Assembly: GCA_965237635.1 (NCBI GenBank) | Contig: CBDEFX010000001.1 | Location: forward strand, 1,798,001 to 1,862,000 | DNA from: CBDEFX01 sp965237635 | GTDB taxonomy: Bacteria > Chloroflexota > Dehalococcoidia > Lucifugimonadales > CAUZJF01 | DNA length: 64,000 nt | Reading direction: 5' to 3' | In this document: positions 16,236 through 25,487 of the stretch, one piece after another | Layout: every line of letters begins with the position of its first letter | How positions within the stretch are numbered: the stretch's first letter is position 1 | Notes under the pieces: model-generated | What the model saw: the letters and a program-made list of their open reading frames with translations, nothing else | Told to the model about the DNA's origin: nothing | Databases searched by the model: none | Program-made: the position numbers and the translations under genes

Positions 16236-19058
16236 ATGAGCTTGAACAAAAAAATATTGACAGCGATGACAGCGATGATAGCTGTTGCGATGGCGGGTGT
16301 GGTACTTCTTGTGGGCGTCGCCTCGGTAGCCGCGCAGGAGAATAATGGGCCCAGCGCCACCCGGAGCTTCAACCCGGCATCGGTGGCCCCTGGCGGGACG
16401 GTGACGGTCACCATTCAGGTCGCCAACTACGGGGGCATTGGACGGGTGACGGAGACGCTGCCCGCAGGGTTCGCCTACGTAGAAAGCACCCACGACTTGG
16501 CGGGAGTGCGTGTGAGCGACCAGGAGGTCCGGTTCACGCTGCAAGGGGATTCCTCCGTCGCCTACACGGTCACCGCCTCCAGGACGGCGGGGTCCCACTC
16601 CTTCTCGGGTATGCTCAGGGACTCCGACACGAACGATCACACGGTCGGCGGCGCTACGGGCGTGACGGTGACCGCTCCTGCTGGGCCCAGCGCCACCCGG
16701 AGCTTCAACCCGGCATCGGTGGCCCCCGGCGGGACGGTGACGGTCACCATTCAGGTCGCCAACTACGGGGGCATTGGACGGGTGACGGAGACGCTGCCCG
16801 CAGGGTTCGCCTACGTAGAAAGCACCCACGACTTGGCGGGAGTGCGTGTGAGCGACCAGGAGGTCCGGTTCACGCTGCAAGGGGATTCCTCCGTCGCCTA
16901 CACGGTCACCGCCTCCAGGACGGCGGGGTCCCACTCCTTCTCGGGTATGCTCAGGGACTCCGACACGAACGATCACACGGTCGGCGGCGCTACGGGCGTG
17001 ACGGTGACCGCTCCTGCTGGGCCCAGCGCCACCCGGAGCTTCAACCCGGCGACGGTGGCCCCCGGCGGGACGGTGACGGTCACCATCCAGGTCGCCAACT
17101 ACGGGGGCATTGGACGGGTGACGGAGACGCTGCCCGCAGGGTTCGCCTACGTAGAAAGCACCCACGACTTGGCGGGAGTGCGTGTGAGCGACCAGGAGGT
17201 CCGGTTCACGCTGCAAGGGGATTCCTCCGTCGCCTACACGGTCACCGCCTCCAGGACGGCGGGGTCCCACTCCTTCTCGGGTATGCTCAGGGACTCCGAC
17301 ACGAACGATCACACGGTCGGCGGCGCTACGGGCGTGACGGTGACCGCTCCTGCTGAGCCCAGCGCCACCCGGAGCTTCAACCCGGCGACGGTGGCCCCTG
17401 GCGGGACGGTGACGGTCACCATCCAGGTCGCCAACTACGGGGGCATTGGACGGGTGACGGAGACGCTGCCCGCAGGGTTCGCCTACGTAGAAAGCACCCA
17501 CGACTTGGCGTCGGGAGTGCGTGTGAGCGACCAGGAGGTCCGGTTCACGCTGCAAGGGGATTCCTCCGTCGCCTACACGGTCACCGCCTCCAGGACGGCG
17601 GGGTCCCACTCCTTCTCGGGTATGCTCAGGGACTCCGACACGAACGATCACACGGTCGGCGGCGCTACGGGCGTGACGGTTCGCAGGCCGAGCTCTGGCG
17701 GTGGCGGACCGCCTGCCAACCGTGCCCCTGTATTCAGCGAGGGGGCCAGCGCCACGCGCTCCGTCGCCGAGAACTCCGCGGCTGGCACGGCCGTTGGGCG
17801 TAGGGTAACTGCCACCGACCCTGACGGGAACAGAGTCACCTACAGCCTCGTTGGGGGAGATACGGAGCTCTTCAACATCGTTCCTTCCACCGGCCAAATC
17901 TCCGTCGCCCAGGGCACATCGCTCGACTTTGAGGCCAAGGACTCCTATATCGTCAGCGTGCGGGCCAGGGATCCCTCCGGAAGTCGGGACACTATCTCCG
18001 TGACCATCAACGTGACCAATGTGGACGAGGATGGTGCGGTGACCCTGTCGCCGGAACAACCGAAGATCGGCACAGAGTTGACGGCCGCCCTGACGGATGC
18101 CGACGGAGGCGTGTCGGACGCCAGCTGGAGTTGGGAGCGCTCTCAGGACAACATGACCTGGACCGCCATATCCGGGGCGACGTCGAACACCTACGCGCCT
18201 GTGGAAGCCGACGAGGGTAACTACCTGAGAGCAACGGTGGTGTATACCGACGGCCACGGCAGCGGCAAGAGAGCGCAGTTGGCGTTCGCTGACCCGGTGC
18301 CCTTAATGCCGACGCCGGAACCCACGGTCACGCCGGAACCCACGGCCACGCCGGAACCCACCGCAGGGCTGCGTGGACCTGCCGGGCCCAGGGGCTCTGC
18401 CGGGCCCAGGGGCTCTGCCGGGCCCAGGGGCTCTGCCGGGCCCAGGGGCTCTACCGGACCTGCCGGGCCCGAGGGAGATACCGGGGATACCGGACCTGCC
18501 GGGCCCGAGGGAGATACCGGGGATACCGGACCTGCCGGGCCCGAGGGCGATACCGGGGATACCGGACCTGCCGGGCCCGAGGGAGATACCGGGGATACCG
18601 GACCTGCCGGGCCCGAGGGAGATACCGGGGATACCGGACCTGCCGGGCCCGAGGGAGATACCGGGGATACCGGACCTGCCGGGCCCGAGGGAGATACCGG
18701 GGATACCGGACCTGCCGGGCCCGAGGGAGATACCGGGGATACCGGACCTGCCGGGCCCAAGGGCGATACCGGGGATACCGGACCTGCCGGGCCCAAGGGA
18801 GATATCGGGGATACCGGACCTGCCGGGCCCAAGGGAGATATCGGGGATACCGGACCTGCCGGGCCCAAGGGAGATATCGGGGATACCGGACCTGCCGGGC
18901 CCAAGGGAGATATCGGGGATACCGGACCTGCCGGGCCCAAGGGAGATACCGGGGATACCGGTTCCAGCGTCTTGGGGATCGTGAGTTTGATCCTCTCTTT
19001 GGTAGCTGTCCTGGTCGCCGCAGGGGGAGTCTTGCTAATGAGACGGCTGCGCGACTGA
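16236..19058 (+). CDS. Collagen-like stalk surface protein with tandem DUF11-like repeats
   Basis: 940 residues. Signal peptide at 1-35 (A-M-A-G-V-V-L-L-V-G-V-A-S-V-A-A-Q). Four tandem 112-residue DUF11-like beta domains (P-S-A-T-R-S-F-N-P, V-T-E-T-L-P-A-G-F) occupy about 38-486. A cadherin-like and an Ig-like domain follow (about 495-690), then a P-T-P-E-P-T linker, four G-S-A-G-P-R-type units, and 14 collagen-type units G-P-A-G-P-E/K-G-D-T/I-G-D-T. The end is one membrane segment (I-V-S-L-I-L-S-L-V-A-V-L-V) with basic R-R-L-R-D. This is a head on a triple-helical stalk anchored by a C-terminal helix, with no LPxTG. TTGAGAGG directly precedes the ATG. Repeat identity implies recent expansion. 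Confidence 0.9.
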   Translation: MSLNKKILTAMTAMIAVAMAGVVLLVGVASVAAQENNGPSATRSFNPASVAPGGTVTVTIQVANYGGIGRVTETLPAGFAYVESTHDLAGVRVSDQEVRFTLQGDSSVAYTVTASRTAGSHSFSGMLRDSDTNDHTVGGATGVTVTAPAGPSATRSFNPASVAPGGTVTVTIQVANYGGIGRVTETLPAGFAYVESTHDLAGVRVSDQEVRFTLQGDSSVAYTVTASRTAGSHSFSGMLRDSDTNDHTVGGATGVTVTAPAGPSATRSFNPATVAPGGTVTVTIQVANYGGIGRVTETLPAGFAYVESTHDLAGVRVSDQEVRFTLQGDSSVAYTVTASRTAGSHSFSGMLRDSDTNDHTVGGATGVTVTAPAEPSATRSFNPATVAPGGTVTVTIQVANYGGIGRVTETLPAGFAYVESTHDLASGVRVSDQEVRFTLQGDSSVAYTVTASRTAGSHSFSGMLRDSDTNDHTVGGATGVTVRRPSSGGGGPPANRAPVFSEGASATRSVAENSAAGTAVGRRVTATDPDGNRVTYSLVGGDTELFNIVPSTGQISVAQGTSLDFEAKDSYIVSVRARDPSGSRDTISVTINVTNVDEDGAVTLSPEQPKIGTELTAALTDADGGVSDASWSWERSQDNMTWTAISGATSNTYAPVEADEGNYLRATVVYTDGHGSGKRAQLAFADPVPLMPTPEPTVTPEPTATPEPTAGLRGPAGPRGSAGPRGSAGPRGSAGPRGSTGPAGPEGDTGDTGPAGPEGDTGDTGPAGPEGDTGDTGPAGPEGDTGDTGPAGPEGDTGDTGPAGPEGDTGDTGPAGPEGDTGDTGPAGPEGDTGDTGPAGPKGDTGDTGPAGPKGDIGDTGPAGPKGDIGDTGPAGPKGDIGDTGPAGPKGDIGDTGPAGPKGDTGDTGSSVLGIVSLILSLVAVLVAAGGVLLMRRLRD
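16347..17693 (+). repeat. Four tandem 336-bp near-identical repeats
   Basis: Units begin at 16347, 16683, 17019 and 17355 with GSCCAGCGCCACCCGGAGC-type sequence and differ by only a few bases; the fourth carries a TCG insertion near 17510. They encode the DUF11-like domains of the collagen-stalk protein. The length is a multiple of three, so copy number can change without frameshift. Confidence 0.92.
18456..18959 (+). repeat. 14 tandem 36-bp collagen-type repeats
   Basis: The unit encodes G-P-A-G-P-E-G-D-T-G-D-T with E/K and T/I variation; the Lys variants cluster at the 3' end. Four 18-bp units encoding G-S-A-G-P-R sit just upstream. Several other reading frames on both strands are open here only because of the repeat. 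Confidence 0.92.
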
Positions 19059-19085
19059 GCAACTCTGAAGGCGTATCGGAAAACT

Positions 19086-19116
19086 GGGGGCACCCGGCAC
19101 AATGTCGAGTGCCCCC
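19086..19116 (+). terminator. Hairpin terminator after the collagen-stalk gene
   Basis: Stem GGGGGCAC / GTGCCCCC with a 15-nt loop, then TTCCTATT, 28 bases after the stop. Confidence 0.65.
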
Positions 19117-19420
19117 TTCCTATTGGAAGTTCTAGGAGTCGCATCTCCTCACAGACGTGACCGTCAAGTTGACTATTATTTCTGCCGGTCTGCAGAGGTA
19201 ACCAGGCCCAGTTCCTTTTCCTACGGGACCAAGCGGAACCTGAACGTGAAGGTTCTTTGAAGGGCCAGTCCGAGAACTGTAGTACTGGTTTGCCCGACAA
19301 TCTTCCCGCCTACCGGTGCCCACTCCCGTTTCTGTGCGAAAGCAGGGGCACTGAGACCCGGCTCATTAACTTGATCGACCCAGAGCCCGGTCCTAGCCTT
19401 CGGACTGCCCGGCGCCGGCA
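19117..19420. other. Non-coding gap
   Basis: No gene, repeat or strong hairpin recognised. Short open frames here lack start signals and coding character. Confidence 0.5.
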
Positions 19421-19426
19421 TGACCC

Positions 19427-19615
19427 ATGACCCATGCCCTGTGCGCCATAGGCCACCGCTTGGTGGAGTCAGGCCGCTCCGTCATCTTCGCCCCGGCCTA
19501 CCGGCTGGTGCAGGACCTGCTGGCAGCCAAGCGCGACTTGGCCCTGCCGCGTCAACTACGCAAGCACCGGCGTGGCCCAACAACGCAGTCAAGGGAGGAG
19601 CTGAACCGGCAAAAC
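19427..19615 (+). pseudogene. istB-like: IstB-like (IS21 helper ATPase) fragment
   Basis: The translation H-R-L-V-E-S-G-R-S-V-I-F-A-P-A-Y-R-L-V-Q followed by L-L-A-A-K-R-D-L matches the middle of IS21-family IstB proteins. The Walker A part and the C-terminal half are missing, and the similarity stops at about 19565. It is a short remnant, not a working gene. Confidence 0.65.
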
Positions 19616-19654
19616 TAATCGACGCCCACCGGCAATAATAGCTGAGGCCAATCA

Positions 19655-19971
19655 CACGGGGACTACCTGAGGTGATCACTGTGGACAACGGCCCGGAGTT
19701 CGCAGGCAAGGCCATGGATGAGTGGGCCTATCGGAGGGGCATCAAGTTAAGCTTTATACGTCCTGGCAAGCCGGTAGAGAACGCCTTTGCTGAGAGCTTC
19801 AACGGCCGACTGTGCGACGAATGCTTGAACATCAACTGGTTCATGAGTGTAAGGCATGCCAGGGAGATCATAGAGAGCTGGCGGCAGGACTACAACGAGG
19901 TCAGGCCCCACAGTTCCCTGAAGGGTAAAACGCCCAAAGAGTTTGCTGGCTCTATGGCTGGACTCTACTAG
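19655..19971 (+). pseudogene. IS3-family transposase, C-terminal fragment
   Basis: Encodes V-I-T-V-D-N-G-P-E-F (second catalytic Asp), F-I-R-P-G-K-P-V-E-N-A-F (catalytic Glu), S-F-N-G-R-L-R/C-D-E-C and Y-N-E-V-R-P-H-S-S-L, the end of the IS3 OrfB integrase core. The first catalytic Asp region and OrfA are absent. It abuts the IstB remnant, so two different IS relics are joined here. Confidence 0.85.
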
Positions 19972-20461
19972 CCAATGATACTAACTTCGGGGTAAGGTCA
20001 CCCAGGGTGTCGTAGAAGGGATTCGGAGAGTCCGAGCACCGATACCTCTACCGCCGGCTCGCCGAGATGTCGAGCTAACCTCGACGGCAGCCTCCTCGGC
20101 GACCTGGAAATGTCCGTACCCTATGGTTGTACCGAGCTTTTGTAACTCCGCTATAGGGGCATCCACATTCAGCGGTATGGCAGGCAACGAGCGCAGGATT
20201 CCACAATATGGACTTTCTGCACGTACTATATGCTGGCGCTGCACCCTGCGAGGCTTCATGGGCGGTGCCATGTCCTCGGGCGAGAGCTTCTCCGTCTCCG
20301 GCCTTCGCACAGCCGGTATCAAAGGTCATGAGGCGGTGATCTGGTTGGATTTGGAGAGAAGAGGGGCGGAGTCCCAGCGGCCAGGAGCCGCTCGCGAGGC
20401 CGCTGAGAGGCTCGCTGCCCCTGTTCCCCTACTGGCGGAAACTCTCACGAAAAGGGGAGCT
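19972..20461. other. Gap without a supported gene
   Basis: Open frames exist on both strands (for example minus 20322 to 19981 from a TTG) but I recognise no family and no ribosome-binding site. Probably degraded sequence between IS remnants and the isochorismatase-like genes. Confidence 0.4.
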
Positions 20462-21053
20462 ATGGAGATCGAAGCCGAACGGACGGCGGTCCTGACCATC
20501 GACTATCAACATGAGTGGGTGGACTTGGTGCAGAATGAAAAGGGCCTGTTGGACCGGGTTGCCAGGGTGCAGGATGCCGCGCGGGCGGCAGGCGTTCCCG
20601 TGATCCACATCAGGACGGCATTGGGGGAATCCCCCGCAGGAGTTGCGGACGACCGGTATCAGAGGCAGCTCAGGGCCAAGGGGTGGGGGGAAAGAGGGAA
20701 GCAAAGGTGCGGAGATTCATCCCAAAGTGGCGCCTCAGGGCGGTGAAATCGTCATCACCAAGCGGCATGAGGGGCCCTTCGTCGGCACCGGGCTCGAACG
20801 CATCCTCCGTGACCTGGACCGCTACTATCTCGTCATAGCGGGTACCCCGACCGGACGCGCCGTTCGCAACATCGGCGACGATGCCTGCAACAAGCATTTC
20901 CTCGTAGCCCTTCTTTCCGATTGTTGCGCGGACCCGGACCCCGAGGTCCACGAGGCGCTGATGATCGCCCTCAGGCACCAGAATCTGATCGTCCCGTCCG
21001 ACGAATTCCTCACCGCACTGGCCCCGCCCCCGGAGGCCGGTAAGTCCAGCTAA
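20462..21053 (+). pseudogene. Isochorismatase-like cysteine hydrolase, one frameshift
   Basis: The N-terminal part M-E-I-E-A-E-R-T-A-V-L-T-I-D-Y-Q-H-E carries the catalytic-type Asp after beta-1. After a frame change near 20685-20700, inside G-rich GGGGTGGGGGG, the protein resumes with E-I-H-P-K-V-A-P-Q-G-G-E-I-V-I-T-K-R-H-E (Lys of the triad) and D-R-Y-Y-L-V-I-A-G-T-P-T-G-R-A-V. The usual nucleophile Cys in the G-x-x-T-x-x-C-V segment is replaced here by G-T-P-T-G-R-A-V. AAAGGGGAGCT precedes the ATG. Either decayed or a sequencing error; the missing Cys argues for an altered or dead enzyme. Confidence 0.7.
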
Positions 21054-21113
21054 ACCGGCCGAAGTGGGTGGCATACCGAGACCGTAGGCGTGGAGCTGAC
21101 CAGGAGGGACGTC

Positions 21114-21745
21114 ATGGAGATCAATCTACAGCGGACTGCGCTCATCACCATCTATGTGCAGGAGCACTTTATGCAGATGTTCGCGACCGAGGGCATGGTG
21201 GAAAGCATGGCGGAGGTCCAGGAAGCCGCACGTCAGGCTGGGATGCTCCTTGTCCATCCCCGGGGACCTTCCCATGACGAAGGGTTCCCGGCTGTCGGAC
21301 CCCTGGGCAAATCCTCACGAGCACAGTGTCAAGAGGTTTGGCTTCAGGTTTGGCGCCATGCCGGAAGGCATTCAGGGCTGGGAGACCACTCCAAAGCTAG
21401 CGCCTCGGGCGGGGGAGATCGTCATGCCGGCGTATCATTCGGGGCCCTTTGTGGGAACGTGGCTGGACGCCGCGTTGCGCAGCCGGGATATCCGCACCCT
21501 GGTCTGTATGGGATTGACCGCCAACGGCGCGGCAGGGAAAAACATCGTGACCGATGCGACCAACCGCGGCTACGGAGGTGGTGGTACTCAAGGACTGTTT
21601 GCCGGATTCCAACGTTGATCAGCCGTGGGTCGACCGGGTCCTGATGGAGAAGGTCCTTCCCCAGCTCTGTGACGTCATGACAGAGAGGGAGTTCCTCACA
21701 GCACTGGGGAAAGCGGCTGATGCAGCTTCTGCCACCCGAACGTGA
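21114..21745 (+). pseudogene. Second isochorismatase-like gene, two frameshifts
   Basis: CAGGAGGGACGTC precedes an ATG that starts M-E-I-N-L-Q-R-T-A-L-I-T-I-Y. The frame changes around 21260-21320, continues as K-R-F-G-F-R-F-G-A-M-P-E-G-I-Q-G-W-E and L-A-P-R-A-G-E-I-V-M, then T-L-V-C-M-G-L-T-A-N-G-A-A (again lacking the Cys nucleophile). It changes again near 21575 (GGAGGTGGTGGTACT) to V-V-V-L-K-D-C-L-P-D. It is a tandem paralogue of the preceding gene, which also lacks the Cys, so the pair may descend from a non-hydrolytic subfamily. Expression of a full protein is not possible as written. Confidence 0.65.
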
Positions 21746-21779
21746 ATAGGAGGATGTCGCCGTGCAGCCGCCTCTTGCG

Positions 21780-23530
21780 GGTTACCGGGCGACACGGTGT
21801 CGTACTCGATCACGGCGGGCAACGGGGACGGAAAGTTCATGATCGACGGCGGCATGGGAGAGATCACCGTGAACGCGGCCCTCGACTACGAGACCACGGA
21901 CGAGTACAGGCTGACGGTGGAGGCCAGTGACGAGCGGGGAGGCACGGACACGGCGACCGTCACTGTGACGGACGTGGCGGAGGACCCGCCGCCAGTGCCC
22001 ACAGGGCTGACGGTTAGCCTGGCGGACGGCGTATTCTCCCTGACGTGGGACGCCGTGACCGGAGCGGCCAAGTACGAGGCCCAGTGGCGCACCGATGCCG
22101 CCGACGCGGTGTGGACGGCGCTGACGGAGACGACGACGGCGGCGACCACCTACACCCCGGCGGGCGGCCCGGCCTGCGGGACGGAGTACCAGTTCCGGGT
22201 GCGGGCCTACGGCGACGGGGAGACCTATGGCGAGGTGTGGGGCCAGGAGTCGGCTGTCGAGCCGATGGAGACCCCGGCCTGCAACCAGCCCCCCGAGTTC
22301 GACCCGAACTCCTACGCCTTCTCCATCCCCGAGAACGCCGCGACGAGCACCGCAGTGGGCACCGTCTCGGCCACGGACCCGGACCAGAACGACACGGTGA
22401 GCTACGTCATCACGGCGGGGAATGAAGACGAGAAGTTCGCCATAGGCGCGAGCGGCACGATCACCGTGGCGGGCGAACTGAGTCACTCTGAGGCTCTCGT
22501 ACACATGCTCACTGTCGAGGCCGGAGACGGCAGGGGCGGGACGGCCAGCGCAAGTGTCGAGATCACAGTGACGTCGGTTTGCCGTAACGGGGTCGTTGTG
22601 CCAGACCCGGACGACGACCCCGGCCTGGTAGGCGACTGCCTTGTCCTCTACAAAATACGCGCAACCTTGGCCGGGACCGCGTCCCTCAACTGGAACGGGG
22701 ACACCGCGCTGACGAGTTGGCAGGGGATTCGGGTGACCGGAAACCCTGGTCGGGTGCAGATGCTGCTGCTGGCCGATCTGAGTCTGGACGGGACCATGCC
22801 GGCGGCGCTCGGGGAGCTGAGGGAACTGCGCCGGATCGACCTGGATGGCAACAGCCTGACCGGCGGCATACCGGAGGCATTGGGGAACCTGTCCAACTTG
22901 AATGTGCTGTACCTGGAAGGGAACCAGCTGACCGGTAGCATACCGGAGGCATTGGGAAAGCTGGACAAACTGGTTCAGTTGTGCTGAACCGCAACCAGTT
23001 GAGCGGAAGCGTTCCGGCGGCGCTGGGCGACATGGACAGCCTGAGGGAGCTGTGGCTCAGGGACAATCAGCTGACCGGGAGGATACCGCTCAGGCTGGGC
23101 CGTCTGGAGCTGGAGCAACTCCACCTATCGGGAAACTCCTTCCACGGCTGCTTCCCCCACGGAATGCGGGACGTGCCCAACAACGACCTTAACCGCCCCG
23201 ATCTCTATTGGATCTATGACTGTCCCAACGAGGCCCCCGACTTCGCCGAGAGCTCCTACTCCTTCACGGTTGCCGATGATGCAGCCACAGGAGCCGTGGT
23301 GGGGAGCGTGTCGGCCTCGGACCCCGACGGGAGAACGGTGACCTATGCCATAACGGCGGGCAACGATGACGGGAAGTTCGGCATCGACACCGCCACTGGG
23401 GAGGTGTCGGTTGACCGGCGCCCTGGGCGACGAGGCGGGATCGTCCTATTCCCTGACGGTCCAGGCCAGCGACGCCGAGGGGACCACGTCGGAGGTCACG
23501 GCGGTCGTTGCGGTTACGGCGGCGTCCTAG
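21780..23530 (+). pseudogene. Cadherin/FN3/leucine-rich-repeat adhesin fragment with frameshifts
   Basis: Starts without a proper N-terminus (first recognisable residues G-D-T-V-S-Y-S-I-T-A-G, cadherin-like). Then come an FN3 domain (V-P-T-G-L-T-V-S, Y-Q-F-R-V-R-A-Y-G-D-G), another cadherin-like domain, and leucine-rich repeats of the L-x-x-L-x-L-x-x-N-x-L-T-G-x-I-P type. The LRR frame stops at TGA 22985-22987 and continues at 22981 in the next frame; restoring one G (TTGGTGCTG) would join them. A third frame change near 23411 leads to S-L-T-V-Q-A-S-D-A-E-G and the final stop at 23528. It lacks a signal peptide and anchor, so it is a truncated relic of a surface protein. Confidence 0.7.
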
Positions 23531-23602
23531 GCTCCTTCGGTCGGCCTGTCGGGACGTTGCTAGCGAGAAGTCTCGGCGCTGTCACCTTTAGCAGCCTCCA
23601 GG

Positions 23603-23640
23603 CCCACCCCCCACGAGTACCGCAGTTTTTTGTGTCTATT
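23603..23640 (+). repeat. 38-bp inverted repeat, left copy
   Basis: Begins CCCACCCCCCACGAGTACCG and ends GTGTCTATT. It is the inverted partner of 24001-24038, with most positions matching, and is also found in direct orientation at 41165-41202. Together the first two bracket the serine-recombinase fragment. Confidence 0.7.
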
Positions 23641-23642
23641 AG

Positions 23643-23990
23643 AAACCGCGGAAGCTGGTCTGGGGCGCGAAGGCAAAGGACAACGCCGAGCCGGTGCGGG
23701 TGGAGAAGGCGTTCCCCGCCATCATCACGAAGGCCCAGTTCAACCGAGTCGGCAAGCTGATGCGCGCCCGTGCTCCCAAGAGGTCCCATCCCCGAAGGGT
23801 CGGAAGCACCTACCTGCTCAGCGGTCTGGTCAAGTGCAAGGCGTGCGGCAGGGCGCTCTCCGGCCAGGACGCCAAGAGCGGTCAGTTCTCCTACTACGTC
23901 TGCCAGTCGATCATGAAGCGCGGCAAGAACGCCTGCGTTACCCCCAGGCTCAACGCCCGCCGCTTCGAGCAGATGATCGTCGACAACATG
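23643..23990 (+). pseudogene. Large serine recombinase fragment (recombinase and zinc-ribbon region)
   Basis: Encodes A-F-P-A-I-I-T-K-A-Q-F, Y-L-L-S-G-L-V-K-C-K-A-C-G-R-A-L-S-G and Y-Y-V-C-Q-S followed by G-K-N-A-C, the recombinase domain end plus the C-x-x-C...C...C zinc ribbon of large serine integrases. The catalytic N-terminal domain with the nucleophile Ser is absent, and a TAG lies at 23640-23642 just upstream. Only about 115 residues remain, exactly between two 38-bp inverted repeats. Not functional as a recombinase. Confidence 0.8.
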
Positions 23991-24000
23991 GATGAGAGGC

Positions 24001-24038
24001 AATCGACACGAAAAACTACGGTACTCGTGGGCGGTGGG
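24001..24038 (-). repeat. 38-bp inverted repeat, right copy
   Basis: Reverse complement begins CCCACCGCCCACGAGTACCG and pairs with 23603-23640. It immediately follows the recombinase fragment. Confidence 0.7.
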
Positions 24039-24053
24039 ACTAGAGCCGGTTGA

Positions 24054-24365
24054 CTAGGACAACAGTTCATGGGGCCTCGTGTGGTTCGAACCCCTGTGAG
24101 CGGGCCTACACGTACCGAATTGCGAACTTTTCGGTGGGAAGTTCGGATATAAGGAGTCCAGTTTGGTGGCCCTTTCCTCCCTCTCCCTCGCGCTCACTCA
24201 CACCGCCCGTGACCGTCTGGGGCCCAGCATGTGGGGAGGCTTTGTGGGCCTGGCCCCCCGCGGCTTCGGTGGACGCTTTGGCCGCTCTCTCCAGGCAGTG
24301 CACGCTTGGGCCGCGCACGGCAGGAGACGCCAGGTGCTTCTCAGATCCTCGGGACCCTACAGTCC
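24054..24365. other. Gap without a supported gene
   Basis: Open frames cross this stretch but none has start signals or a recognisable motif. Confidence 0.4.
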
Positions 24366-24626
24366 ATGGAGATGCCTGTCCATCGCCGCGGCGCGCCAGG
24401 AGGGGAGGACGCCAAGGAGCGCGCCCAGGAGGAGGCCATCCCCCACGATGCCTCCTCCTGCGAGCTCGTCGCGTGCGGCCGTTGTGACGACCATGGTGAC
24501 GGCTACGCCCGGGGCACGGGCAGGGCCCACCTCGAGCTGCGCCAGTGGGAGCCAGGAGCTCACGCGGTGGACTGCGGGTGCGACGGGTGCGTGACGGTCC
24601 GGGCTGTCCTGGCGGCGGCGGGGTAG
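24366..24626 (+). CDS. Putative small Cys-rich protein (86 aa)
   Basis: Not recognised. Starts M-E-M-P-V-H-R-R-G and contains C-E-L-V-A-C-G-R-C-D-D-H and V-D-C-G-C-D-G-C, so a zinc site of four or more Cys is possible. GC-rich codon use fits the neighbourhood. Its stop is two bases before the ATG of the next frame, which supports the pair being real. No strong ribosome-binding site is seen. Confidence 0.38.
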   Translation: MEMPVHRRGAPGGEDAKERAQEEAIPHDASSCELVACGRCDDHGDGYARGTGRAHLELRQWEPGAHAVDCGCDGCVTVRAVLAAAG

Positions 24627-24628
24627 GG

Positions 24629-25114
24629 ATGTCCGAGCACCGGGTGATTGCCGTCAGCCACGGGACGCCCCGCCCTTGCACTCCGGGCGGCTGTACGGCA
24701 ATCCCTCCCGGGGGAATGGGGTATGGGTTGGCCGCCGTCGCCTGCCAGGGGTGCGGGGTGAAGATCGCCGGCGCCGGCTGCCCGACCGTGGGTCTCCCCG
24801 CCTCGGGCTGTCGCTGCGTGTGCCACGGGGCCACGACCCACGCCGAGGCGGGCCTCTTTGCCTGGAGGACAACCGCCCCAGAGAGGGCCTTGAAACGCCT
24901 GGGGGTGTGGGTACGCCCTGGGGCCGTATCGCGGCACTGTGTCGCCCTAGTGCATCCCGTAGGGGACTACGGGACTCTACAGCCGCCCCCTGGCCTTGAG
25001 CCAGTCCCGATACGCCGGATCTGTCCCGGCCCGGTCCCGCTCGGCGGCCGTCGCCGCTACGTCTCATCACCCCCCCCCCAAGAACGGGTCTCTCTGGTGC
25101 CCCCCGGTGGGTGA
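24629..25114 (+). CDS. Putative Cys-rich protein (161 aa)
   Basis: Not recognised. Starts M-S-E-H-R-V-I-A-V-S-H-G, with C-T-P-G-G-C, V-A-C-Q-G-C-G-V-K and G-C-R-C-V-C-H-G in the first 75 residues, a plausible metal-binding region; the second half is low-complexity and Pro/Gly-rich. GGCGGCGGGGTAGGG precedes the ATG. The frame ends four bases before the 8-bp target duplication of the IS66-like element, so the IS may have shortened it. A run of C near 25070 makes the end uncertain. Confidence 0.35.
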   Translation: MSEHRVIAVSHGTPRPCTPGGCTAIPPGGMGYGLAAVACQGCGVKIAGAGCPTVGLPASGCRCVCHGATTHAEAGLFAWRTTAPERALKRLGVWVRPGAVSRHCVALVHPVGDYGTLQPPPGLEPVPIRRICPGPVPLGGRRRYVSSPPPQERVSLVPPGG

Positions 25115-25487
25115 TGGATAAGTCGGTAATTGATTAGCGGGATCGGCGTCGGTAGGGGGGTTGTGGGATACTGAACAAGTTTTCATACTTTGGCTATGTG
25201 TGAGGCCAAGGACTTCCCTCCCTCTGAGCGCGACGCGCTGATGGGGCTGGTCACGCAGTTGAAAGGGCAGGTTGCGCAGTTGACGGCGGCCAAGGAAGAG
25301 TTGCACAAGCAAGTCGCCGAGCTCAAGCGAGCAGGAAAGCGCCAGGCGGCTCCGTTCTCCAAGGGTGGGCGAAGCAGCAGACCCAAGCGTCCCGGCCGCA
25401 AGCCGGGTATGGGGTCGTTCAGCTATCGAAAGTCGCCGTCTCCCGATGAAGTCGCCGAGCCGCTTGTAGAGGTGGCGGTGGCTGAGG

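Noticed and set aside
18221..19300. Long open frames on the minus strand and in the other plus frame across the collagen repeats
   Set aside because: They arise from the 36-bp repeat being open in several frames; the plus frame with signal peptide, domains and anchor is the gene.
19981..20322. Minus-strand 113-codon frame
   Set aside because: TTG start without ribosome site, no recognised motif, surrounded by IS debris.
24163..24594. Several overlapping plus frames
   Set aside because: GC-rich shadow frames; only the Cys-containing frame from 24366 has some support.
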